Part shown: positions 7,402-14,345 of the stretch, piece by piece
How positions within the stretch are numbered: the first letter of the stretch is position 1
Layout of the letters: each line of letters starts with the position of its first letter
Assembly (NCBI GenBank): GCA_934467415.1
Contig: CAKSLQ010000002.1
Location: 1-64,000, forward strand
Direction: 5' to 3'
DNA from: an uncultured Eubacteriales bacterium
GTDB lineage: Bacteria > Bacillota > Clostridia > Oscillospirales > CAG-272
Length of the DNA stretch: 64,000 nt
The notes under the pieces: model-generated
Database searches by the model: none
Told to the model about the DNA's origin: nothing
Seen by the model: the letters and a program-made list of their open reading frames with translations, nothing else
Made by a program: the position numbers and the translations under genes

Positions 7402-10149
7402 TCACTCGCCGTCGTTTTCATTTCTCCCGCAGCACTTTTTGTACTTTTTGCCGCTGCCGCAGGGGCAGGGATCGTTACGGCCGACCTTGACCGCCTTCTT
7501 CACGGGCGCGCGCGTCGGCATTTTGCCGCCGGCAAAGCCCTCGACCAGCGGCTTTGCCACCTGCTTGCGCTCGATGGGCGCTTCGCGGCGCGGCACGGCG
7601 GACAGGATACGCAAAACGGTGGTCTCCTTGATGTCGGCGATCATGTTGTCAAACATATCCGCGCCGACGAGGCGGTATTCGGTGACGGGGTTGCGCTGTG
7701 CATAGGCGTTCAGGCCGATGCTGTTCTTCAGCTCGTCCATCGCGTCGAGGTGATCCATCCACTTTTCATCCACAGAGCGGAGCAGCAGTGTGCGCTCGAT
7801 CTCACGCATGTCGATGTTCACCGACTGCCACAGCGCCTCGCGGGAAGCATACAGCTTCATTGCGCACTCGACGGCGGCCTTGGCAATCGTCTGCTCGTCC
7901 ATCGCGCGGATCTGCTCCTCGGTATAGGCGTTGTGCAGCACGGCGCCGACCACCGACGAGAGCAGCGCGTCATAATTGTAGGTATCGGTGTCATGATCGA
8001 GGTAGGACAGCACCTTTTCCTCCATGACCGCGCCGATCCACTCGCGGATCATGCCGCCGAGATCCTTGCCCTCCAGCACATCGCGGCGCTGCTTGTAGAT
8101 GACCTCGCGCTGCTGATTGAGCACGTCGTCATAGGTGAGGACATATTTGCGGCGGTTGAAGTTCTGATCCTCAATGCGCTTCTGCGCGGACTCGATGTTG
8201 TCGGAGAGAATCTTCGCGTCAATCGGCGTGTCCTCGTCGAGGCCGAGGCGATCCACCATGTTGTAGAGACGGTCGCCGCCGAACAGACGCATGAGGTCGT
8301 CCTCGAGTGAAATATAGAACTTCGACATACCGGGGTCGCCCTGACGGCCGGAACGGCCGCGGAGCTGGTTGTCGATGCGGCGGCTCTCGTGCCGCTCGGT
8401 GCCGAGGATGAAGAGGCCTCCCGCCGCGCGGACCTTGTCCGCCTCGGGCTTGATGGCTTCCTTATACTTTTCGTTCAGCGCGGCAAAGGTGCGGCGCGCC
8501 TCGAGAACAGCTTCATCGTCCGTGACCGAGCTGCCGGTGGACAGCGCGATGAGCTCCTCCTCGATGCCCATTTTACGCATCTCGCTCTTGGCGAGATACT
8601 CCGGGTTGCCGCCCAGCATAATATCGGTACCGCGCCCCGCCATGTTGGTGGAGATGGTGACGGCGCCGAATTTGCCCGCCTGCGCGACGATCTCGGCCTC
8701 TTTTTCATGATGCTTCGCATTCAGCACGACATGCGCGATGCCGTTTTTCTTCAGCTCGGCAGAGAGCTCCTCGCTCTTCTCGATCGAGACGGTGCCGATC
8801 AGGATCGGCTGCCCCTTTTCGTGGCATTCGAGGATCTTCGCGACGATCGCACGGTACTTGCCCGCGCGGGACTTATAGACCGCGTCGGGATAGTCGATGC
8901 GGATCATGGGTCGGTTGGTCGGCACGGCGACGACGTCGAGGTTGTAGATCTCGCGGAATTCGGTCTCCTCGGTGAGCGCCGTACCCGTCATACCCGAGAG
9001 CTTGGCGTAGAGGCGGAAGTAGTTCTGGAACGTGATCGACGCGAGCGTCTTGGACTCCTTCTCGACATTGACATGCTCCTTGGCCTCAATCGCCTGATGC
9101 AGACCGTTGTTGTACCGTCTGCCGGGCATGAGGCGGCCGGTGAAGGCATCGACGATGATGACCTCGCCGTCCTTGACGACGTAGTCCACGTCCCGCTTCA
9201 TGATACCGTGCGCGCGGATCGCCTGATTGACGTGGTGCGCGATGGTCGAGTTCTCGGCGTCGGCGTAGTCTTCGAGATTGAAGAACTTCTCCGCCTTGGC
9301 AACGCCTGCGGCAGTCAGGACGACGGTCTTCGCCTTTTCATCGACGATGTAGTCCGCGTCGTCGGCGACCTCCTCGGTGTCCTGCTTGTCGTCGGTCTCC
9401 TTGATGACCTTCTTTTTCAGCGTTCTTGCAAAGTTGTCCGCCAGCGTGTACAGCTCGGTCGATTTCTCGCCCTCGCCCGAAATGATCAGCGGCGTGCGCG
9501 CCTCATCAATGAGGATGGAGTCCACCTCGTCGACGATGGCGAAATTGTGGCCGCGCTGCACCATCTGCTGCTTGTAGACAACCATGTTGTCGCGCAGATA
9601 GTCAAAGCCGAATTCGTTGTTCGTGCCGTAGGTGATGTCTGCATCATAGGCGGCGTGCTTTTCGTCCGGCATCTGCCCGTGGACGACGAGGCCGGTCTTG
9701 AGGCCGAGGTATTCATAGACGCGGCCCATCTCCTCGCTGTCGCGGCGGGCGAGATAGTCGTTGACCGTGACGATGTGTACGCCCTTGCCGGTGAGTGCGT
9801 TGAGGTAGGCCGGCATGGTGGCGACGAGCGTCTTGCCCTCGCCGGTCTTCATCTCGGCAATGCGCCCCTGATGCAGGATAATGCCGCCGATGAGCTGCAC
9901 ATAGAACGGGCGCTTGCCCAGCACGCGCCAGTCCGCCTCGCGCACGACCGCGAAAGCGTCGGGCAGAATGTCGTCCAGCGTCTCGCCCGCGGCGAGCCGC
10001 TCCTTGAGGGCGGCGGTCTGTGCACGCAAGGTCGCGTCATCCATCGCCTCATACTTCGGAGACAGGGCGTCGATCTTATCTGCAATGACCTTCAGTTTCT
10101 TGACCTGATGGTCGCTGTAAGTGCCGAATATTTTTGCAAAAAGTCCCAT
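7402..10149 (-). CDS. secA: Preprotein translocase ATPase SecA
   Basis: The motor of Sec-dependent protein export, 915 aa, acting at the membrane with SecYEG. The Walker A segment MKTGEGKTLVATMP is at about residues 100-113. The preprotein-binding and helicase regions follow, with the TGTALTEETEF and NMAGRGTDIMLGG motifs. The C-terminus carries the zinc-binding SecB/ribosome-contact motif CPCGSGKKYKKCC. ATG 10149 gives the standard MGLFAKIFG start and has AAGGA upstream. A TATAAT-like box lies near 10204 on the minus strand, but no convincing -35 goes with it. Confidence 0.97.
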   Translation of the reverse strand: MGLFAKIFGTYSDHQVKKLKVIADKIDALSPKYEAMDDATLRAQTAALKERLAAGETLDDILPDAFAVVREADWRVLGKRPFYVQLIGGIILHQGRIAEMKTGEGKTLVATMPAYLNALTGKGVHIVTVNDYLARRDSEEMGRVYEYLGLKTGLVVHGQMPDEKHAAYDADITYGTNNEFGFDYLRDNMVVYKQQMVQRGHNFAIVDEVDSILIDEARTPLIISGEGEKSTELYTLADNFARTLKKKVIKETDDKQDTEEVADDADYIVDEKAKTVVLTAAGVAKAEKFFNLEDYADAENSTIAHHVNQAIRAHGIMKRDVDYVVKDGEVIIVDAFTGRLMPGRRYNNGLHQAIEAKEHVNVEKESKTLASITFQNYFRLYAKLSGMTGTALTEETEFREIYNLDVVAVPTNRPMIRIDYPDAVYKSRAGKYRAIVAKILECHEKGQPILIGTVSIEKSEELSAELKKNGIAHVVLNAKHHEKEAEIVAQAGKFGAVTISTNMAGRGTDIMLGGNPEYLAKSEMRKMGIEEELIALSTGSSVTDDEAVLEARRTFAALNEKYKEAIKPEADKVRAAGGLFILGTERHESRRIDNQLRGRSGRQGDPGMSKFYISLEDDLMRLFGGDRLYNMVDRLGLDEDTPIDAKILSDNIESAQKRIEDQNFNRRKYVLTYDDVLNQQREVIYKQRRDVLEGKDLGGMIREWIGAVMEEKVLSYLDHDTDTYNYDALLSSVVGAVLHNAYTEEQIRAMDEQTIAKAAVECAMKLYASREALWQSVNIDMREIERTLLLRSVDEKWMDHLDAMDELKNSIGLNAYAQRNPVTEYRLVGADMFDNMIADIKETTVLRILSAVPRREAPIERKQVAKPLVEGFAGGKMPTRAPVKKAVKVGRNDPCPCGSGKKYKKCCGRNENDGE

Positions 10150-10264
10150 GTTTCTATCCTTCCGTGAAGATGAAGTCATCATTTAACATCATACAATAAT
10201 TTATTATACTACAGTTTTGCCACGTATTCCATAGGTTTTTTGTAAATTCACCTAAAATTCATCT

Positions 10265-10293
10265 TGCGCAGGCAAAAAAAGCGCGGTATACTG
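10265..10293 (+). promoter_or_regulatory. Promoter of trmL
   Basis: TTGCGC (10265-10270), 17-bp spacer, TATACT (10288-10293). A CCTAAAAT half-site (10251-10258), like those in the phd-doc operator, lies just upstream. Confidence 0.75.
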
Positions 10294-10323
10294 GTTACAA
10301 CGCTTTTGGAAAGAAGATTCATT

Positions 10324-10812
10324 ATGAAATCCGTCAACATCGTCCTGCTCGAACCCGAGATCCCGCAGAACACCGGCAACATCGCGCGCACCTGTGCCGC
10401 GACCGGCGCGGCGCTCCATCTGATTAAGCCCCTCGGCTTTGCCATCGACGACCGCAAGCTGAAGCGTGCGGGCCTGGACTACTGGCACGAGCTGGACATC
10501 ACCTACTATGAAAATCTCGCGGACTTCACCGCGAAGAACCCGGGCGCCGAGATCTACTATTTCTCCACCAAAGCGCCCCGCGCCTATACCGAGATCACCT
10601 ACCCCGCCCCGGTCTTTCTGATGTTCGGCAAGGAGACGCGCGGGCTGCCCGAGGCGCTCATCGAAGCGCACCTCGACCGCGCCGTGCGCATTCCCATGCG
10701 GGAGAATCTGCGCAGCCTTAATCTCTCAAACTCGGTCGCCGTCGGCGTCTATGAGGTCTTTCGCCAGCACGGCTTTGATACGCTCTGCGGCGCGGGCAAG
10801 TACGGAAAATGA
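10324..10812 (+). CDS. trmL: tRNA (cytidine/uridine-34-2'-O)-methyltransferase TrmL
   Basis: A SPOUT-class methyltransferase of 162 aa that 2'-O-methylates the wobble nucleotide of tRNA-Leu isoacceptors, using S-adenosylmethionine. The family start is clear (NIVLLEPEIPQNTGNIARTC, residues 5-24). The knot region is also present, with FGKETRGLPEALI near residue 101 and IPMRENLRSLNLSNSVAVGV near residue 122. Length is typical. It stands alone on its own promoter, and the phd-doc promoter begins right after its stop. Confidence 0.93.
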   Translation: MKSVNIVLLEPEIPQNTGNIARTCAATGAALHLIKPLGFAIDDRKLKRAGLDYWHELDITYYENLADFTAKNPGAEIYYFSTKAPRAYTEITYPAPVFLMFGKETRGLPEALIEAHLDRAVRIPMRENLRSLNLSNSVAVGVYEVFRQHGFDTLCGAGKYGK

Positions 10813-10813
10813 T

Positions 10814-10850
10814 ATTTTAGGTTGACAATATCCTAAAATTCGTGTATACT
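10814..10850 (+). promoter_or_regulatory. phd-doc promoter with palindromic operator
   Basis: TTGACA (10822-10827), 17-bp spacer, TATACT (10845-10850). A perfect inverted repeat, ATTTTAGG (10814-10821) and CCTAAAAT (10832-10839), brackets the -35 hexamer. This is the arrangement expected for autorepression by a Phd antitoxin. Confidence 0.8.
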
Positions 10851-10883
10851 ATTTATGCAAAGTCTTGCAGATAGGAGCGTCCC

Positions 10884-11126
10884 ATGAACATCAACACAAA
10901 TCAGATTGTTTCCATCTCGGAAGCCAATCAGAATTTTTCCCGCGTTGCCCGCGCCGCCGACCGGCTCGGCACGGTGATCATCTTCAAAAACAACCAGCCG
11001 AAGTACAAGCTCGTGGATATTGAGCAGGACACGGAGATTCAGATGACCGACGACGAGAAGATCGACTTTGTTGCCGCGCGCGTTCTGAAAGAATACCGCC
11101 GCGCGTTTGAGGAGCTGGCAAAATGA
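10884..11126 (+). CDS. phd: Phd/YefM-family antitoxin
   Basis: An 80-aa antitoxin with the Phd/YefM N-terminal DNA-binding fold (IVSISEANQNFSRVARAADR, residues 9-28, then GTVIIFKNNQPKYKLV). The C-terminal half is acidic and Lys-rich, as expected for the part that wraps and blocks the toxin. A TAGGAG site lies eight bases before ATG. Its stop overlaps the doc start (ATGA at 11123-11126), so the pair is translationally coupled, and it probably represses the promoter at 10822. Confidence 0.9.
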   Translation: MNINTNQIVSISEANQNFSRVARAADRLGTVIIFKNNQPKYKLVDIEQDTEIQMTDDEKIDFVAARVLKEYRRAFEELAK

Positions 11127-11497
11127 TTAAATTCAGCAGAGACAAGGTTTTGCTTTTGCATCAAATCCTTTCGGCAGAGACCGGCGGTGATCCCGAGCTG
11201 CGGGACATCAACCTGCTCGACAGCGCCCTGGAATCCGCCTTTCAGACCTTTGACGGGCAGGAACTCTACCCGACTAAGGAGGAGAAAGCCGCGCGCATCG
11301 GCTATGCGCTGATTTCCAACCACGCCTTTGTGGACGGCAACAAACGCATCGGTATGTATGTTCTCCTGACCTTTCTCGAGACCAACGGCATCAAAATCCG
11401 CCCGAACAATGAAGAGGTCGTCCGCGTCGGTCTTGCAACCGCCGCAGGCGAGATGAAATACGAAGATATTCTCGCATGGATTCTGGAAAATGAATAG
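11123..11497 (+). CDS. doc: Doc-type Fic toxin (death on curing)
   Basis: A 124-aa toxin of the Fic/Doc fold. Doc phosphorylates elongation factor Tu and arrests translation. The Doc variant of the Fic motif is intact at about residues 70-79 (HAFVDGNKRI), with the catalytic His and the Lys that distinguishes Doc kinases from AMP-transferring Fic proteins. It overlaps the antitoxin start-to-stop. The intact motif suggests a functional type II module. Confidence 0.92.
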   Translation: MIKFSRDKVLLLHQILSAETGGDPELRDINLLDSALESAFQTFDGQELYPTKEEKAARIGYALISNHAFVDGNKRIGMYVLLTFLETNGIKIRPNNEEVVRVGLATAAGEMKYEDILAWILENE

Positions 11498-11498
11498 C

Positions 11499-11526
11499 AA
11501 AAAAGCCGCCCGAAGGCGGCTTTTTT
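11499..11526. terminator. Bidirectional terminator, left copy
   Basis: Stem AAAAAAGCCGCC (11499-11510), loop CGAA, GGCGGCTTTTTT (11515-11526). The same 28 bases recur at 14317-14344, so the AT-rich island is bracketed by two copies. Confidence 0.92.
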
Positions 11527-11556
11527 CAACCTGTGACAAGCCATGCATTTTCAGGC

Positions 11557-11772
11557 TCATTTCTGTATATTGGGGTTAGTGGTTCTGTCCAGCAGGTAAT
11601 CAATACTTACATTATAATAATTTGAAAGTTTTATTAAAGTCTCTGCGGTTAATGAAATCACACCTGTTTCATATTGCGAATATGTATTTTGCGATACATT
11701 CAAATACTTTGCAATATCTTTTTGTTTGATATCCCTGTCCTCTCTGATTCCTCGCAAATTTTTGAATTGCAT
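11557..11772 (-). CDS. XRE-family transcriptional repressor
   Basis: A 71-aa Cro/CI-type helix-turn-helix protein. The HTH is at about residues 16-40 (QKDIAKYLNVSQNTYSQYET), followed by the usual ALIKLSNYYNVSIDYLL-like tail. GAGGTGAT precedes ATG 11772. It is divergent from the zinc-ribbon gene at 11942. A 7-3-7 palindrome in that gene's promoter spacer (11824-11840) is a likely binding site. It belongs to the AT-rich island, whose composition differs from the flanking genes. Confidence 0.88.
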   Translation of the reverse strand: MQFKNLRGIREDRDIKQKDIAKYLNVSQNTYSQYETGVISLTAETLIKLSNYYNVSIDYLLDRTTNPNIQK

Positions 11773-11815
11773 ATCATCACCTCGTGACTATTATGCGATA
11801 TTTGCAATAAAGATA

Positions 11816-11844
11816 TTGACTTTTATCTGTTATACAGATATAAT
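11816..11844 (+). promoter_or_regulatory. Promoter with XRE operator candidate
   Basis: TTGACT (11816-11821), 17-bp spacer, TATAAT (11839-11844). The spacer contains the perfect palindrome TATCTGT-TAT-ACAGATA (11824-11840), placed so that a bound repressor would block RNA polymerase. Confidence 0.8.
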
Positions 11845-11941
11845 ATTGTTGTAGAGTTTTTATCCACCATTTTGCACTTCAAAATTGGAAGCGAAATATG
11901 GAGAGATTATGTTGTATTTTAACTGAATCAGGACGGTAAAT

Positions 11942-12865
11942 ATGGAAACGATTAGATGCCCCGAATGCGGCAAAGACACCTCCGCACCAGACGGAATCTG
12001 TGAGCATTGCGGATTCCCATTTAGAAAAGCGAAATATCATGCTACGCACAGATGGCGCTGCGTAAACTGCGGTACTATGGTTACTACCACAATATGTTCG
12101 CATTGCGGCGAGCCAAGTACAGAGAGAAAAAACGCAGCGCCCTTAGAGAAGTCGAATGTAAATGATTACAAAAATCCTCCTGTCCCAAAAAGGGGAATAA
12201 GCCCCATAAAGTTGTTTTACGCCTCTGTATGCAGCGTGTCTCTCATACTTACAATGATCATCTTTCTGCCCGATATAGTCTATAGTTTTGCAAATAAAAC
12301 CGCAGATGAAGCAGATTATAAATCTGCGATTGCAGAACACATGGGCAGCAAACACGGGCTTTCAATCAACGGCTACAAAAGTTTCAACATGATTGCGGGC
12401 GGCGGCGCATCCGCATCCGTAAAGGTAACTGTCGCAATAGAAAGAGGGCTTGGCAGCATGGAGATGTCGCCGGAACTGCATTTGGACGAAGATTGCCAAA
12501 TCACTTATTGCTCATTATGCGACATCGGAGTTGGCTATAACGGTGGTGCGCCAAAACAGGAAAAATCATCGACAAGTTATCGGGATTACATCTTAAGGAA
12601 AGCGGAGGAATTAACAGGATTTTCAATCTCCGTCGAACTGGATAACTATGAGGAACACGAGGTAACGGAAAATGGGCATACATACATTGACATATTCGCA
12701 TTTATAAATATCGAAAAGATGGCGGGGACATCCATCAATAACACCAGCGTCTTTCAATTGTACGCCATTATCAACCCGGATAACGAAGAAGATCTATTCA
12801 TAGCAATAACAGGGAACGCCACTGGCGAAATATACCGGTATGACCATACTTCCGTTCCGCATTAA
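11942..12865 (+). CDS. Double zinc-ribbon membrane-anchored protein
   Basis: A 307-aa protein with two N-terminal zinc ribbons: CPECG...CEHCG at about residues 6-23 and CVNCG...CSHCG at about 38-56. A membrane helix follows at about residues 95-115 (LFYASVCSVSLILTMIIFLP), and the C-terminal region of about 190 residues is presumably outside the cell. No family name is offered for the C-terminal region. It is transcribed from the promoter at 11816 under probable XRE control and is the first of several zinc-ribbon proteins in the island. Confidence 0.75.
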   Translation: METIRCPECGKDTSAPDGICEHCGFPFRKAKYHATHRWRCVNCGTMVTTTICSHCGEPSTERKNAAPLEKSNVNDYKNPPVPKRGISPIKLFYASVCSVSLILTMIIFLPDIVYSFANKTADEADYKSAIAEHMGSKHGLSINGYKSFNMIAGGGASASVKVTVAIERGLGSMEMSPELHLDEDCQITYCSLCDIGVGYNGGAPKQEKSSTSYRDYILRKAEELTGFSISVELDNYEEHEVTENGHTYIDIFAFINIEKMAGTSINNTSVFQLYAIINPDNEEDLFIAITGNATGEIYRYDHTSVPH

Positions 12866-12969
12866 ACATTTAAATAAATGCGTGGCGAAAAGATGCGCAC
12901 ATCTTAGCATTGGAATCTTAAGCCACTTTCTGCGATAAAAACACCACTTCATAATCGGAGGTATTTACT

Positions 12970-13330
12970 ATGGCTTTAATTCAATGTCCGGAATGCAAAA
13001 AAGAAATCTCTGATAAGTCTGAAACATGCATTCACTGCGGATTTCCAATTAAAAAACAAGTTGTTCAGGGAAAAGGAATTTTTCAAACTTCCGACGAACG
13101 CATTGCTTTGTTGGCGAAATACATAATCAAGGATGAAAGCGGTAATGACATTGTAAAGTTGAAGAATAACGATTCCTTCGAATTGCCTGTTGACCGCGAT
13201 ACAAGGCTATTTATGTTTAACTGGAAGCTTTGTCTCCTACAAAGAAGTTTTTCTGGCCGCTGGGCAAATCACAAAATTCACAATCGGTACTTCGGATGGC
13301 GGAGCCACTTTTTATGTAACAAAGGTATAG
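12970..13330 (+). pseudogene. Zinc-ribbon protein gene with apparent frameshift
   Basis: From ATG 12970 (GGAGG eight bases upstream) the frame gives a zinc ribbon (CPECKKEISDKSETCIHCG, residues 6-24) and a reasonable domain to about residue 80. It then becomes implausible and runs on to 13353. From about 13217 the next frame gives a coherent tail (GSFVSYKEVFLAAGQITKFT and onward) that stops at 13328-13330, directly before the ribosome site of the next gene. The simplest reading is one ancestral gene of about 120 codons with a frameshift near 13205-13222, either a true mutation or a sequencing error. Confidence 0.65.
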
Positions 13331-13343
13331 GAGGATACACAGC

Positions 13344-13934
13344 ATGGCTTTAATAAAATGTTCAAAATGCTCAGCAGAAATATCTGACAAAGCATCTTGC
13401 TGCCCCAAATGTGGTGCGCACATTGAAGTACATAAATTTAGGTGCGCGAAATGCGGCAATATAATTAGCGAGGAACCGTGCGTATATTGTGCCGAAATGT
13501 CTAAAGTTGTTTCAGACCACGATAACGCATCTTGCGACAGTAATGTAAATTCCAACAGTGAACCTGAATTTGTAAAGAAGAACAAGCGCAACTTAAAGAC
13601 CACTTTAGGTGTATGTTGCATTGTTTTCGTTTTGCTTTTTGTTGGAATGATGTCGGGTGTTATTGGAGGCGGCGGCAATCCGCTTGTCGGCGAATACATT
13701 GCACAAACCGCATTATCCGACAATCTAATCAACTTTTCCGGCAATGGCGGATTTGCCAGATTCGCGAGAACATTTGGCGATTGGGAGCTGGTCGCAGGCG
13801 GAAAATACACTTTAAGCGGCAGCTCTTTAACCCTAAAATGCTCTGATGGTCGGATTTGGGAATTCTATTATGATCGTGCAAACGATACTTTGCTGCAGAA
13901 AGGAGTAAATATTACTTTCAGGCGTTACAGTTAG
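13344..13934 (+). CDS. Zinc-ribbon membrane-anchored protein
   Basis: A 196-aa protein that starts like the preceding gene (MALIKCSKCSAEISDK). It carries two zinc ribbons: CSKCS...CPKCG at residues 6-24 and CAKCG...CVYCA at about 35-50. A linker, a membrane helix (TLGVCCIVFVLLFVGMMSGV, about 90-109) and a small C-terminal domain, probably a beta-rich one, follow. The layout of ribbons, helix and external domain matches the product at 11942, so the two are likely distant paralogs. Function unknown. Confidence 0.75.
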   Translation: MALIKCSKCSAEISDKASCCPKCGAHIEVHKFRCAKCGNIISEEPCVYCAEMSKVVSDHDNASCDSNVNSNSEPEFVKKNKRNLKTTLGVCCIVFVLLFVGMMSGVIGGGGNPLVGEYIAQTALSDNLINFSGNGGFARFARTFGDWELVAGGKYTLSGSSLTLKCSDGRIWEFYYDRANDTLLQKGVNITFRRYS

Positions 13935-13936
13935 CA

Positions 13937-13971
13937 CGACAATCAGCATTTCGGCAAATGCTTTCGTGTCG
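13937..13971 (+). other. Intergenic hairpin, possible weak terminator
   Basis: CACGA and AGCATTT pair with AAATGCT and TCGTG across a short loop, just after the zinc-ribbon gene. There is no clear T run, so it may be an RNA-stabilising hairpin instead of a terminator. Confidence 0.4.
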
Positions 13972-14049
13972 ATGGTCAGTATTATGGAATGCATCGATAA
14001 GGCGATAAACGAACAAATCAAATTACTTGTTTTTCAGGAGTGAAATATT

Positions 14050-14244
14050 ATGTCTTTTATAACCGAACTGAAAAAGCGCCCCGATCATGCGGAAACAACA
14101 TTAAATGGCGTTGTTGATAGTACTGCAACATATGAGATTATAGATAATGTGCTAATCATCCGAACAACAACACACGACACGATACATATAACACCGAAAA
14201 TCGGTAAAAAGCTTGCTGATATTATCAATAAAGAACTTCTTTAG
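14050..14244 (+). CDS. Small hypothetical protein
   Basis: A 64-aa protein with no recognised family. AGGAG stands 11 bases before ATG 14050, which supports translation. The product has no membrane segment or cysteines and reads as a small alpha/beta domain (TATYEIIDNVLIIRTTTHDT in the middle). Base composition matches the rest of the AT-rich island, and it is the last gene before the right-hand terminator copy. Confidence 0.6.
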   Translation: MSFITELKKRPDHAETTLNGVVDSTATYEIIDNVLIIRTTTHDTIHITPKIGKKLADIINKELL

Positions 14245-14315
14245 TTGGAGTTGCCCCAGACATACAAACAATACGAGGAATTCCTGTTATAGGGAGCATA
14301 CAAATTAGCTAACAC

Positions 14316-14344
14316 AAAAAAAGCCGCCCGAAGGCGGCTTTTTT
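14316..14344. terminator. Bidirectional terminator, right copy
   Basis: The same stem-loop as at 11499 (14317-14328 with 14333-14344, loop CGAA). It serves the island on the plus strand and the phosphoglucomutase gene on the minus strand (stop codon at 14346-14348). Confidence 0.92.
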
Positions 14345-14345
14345 G

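Noticed and set aside
8389..10167. A 592-codon open frame on the plus strand opposite secA
   Set aside because: It is the mirror of the secA codon pattern in GC-rich DNA; the protein has no recognisable domain and no ribosome site, while secA is certain.
10195..10250. A secA promoter built on the TATAAT-like sequence near 10204
   Set aside because: The -10 is fair, but no -35 stands at an acceptable distance on the minus strand, so it was not listed as a feature.
11499..14344. The AT-rich island as a prophage or integrative element
   Set aside because: There is no integrase, structural, replication or conjugation gene; only the repressor and zinc-ribbon genes are present, so a phage or ICE call is not supported.
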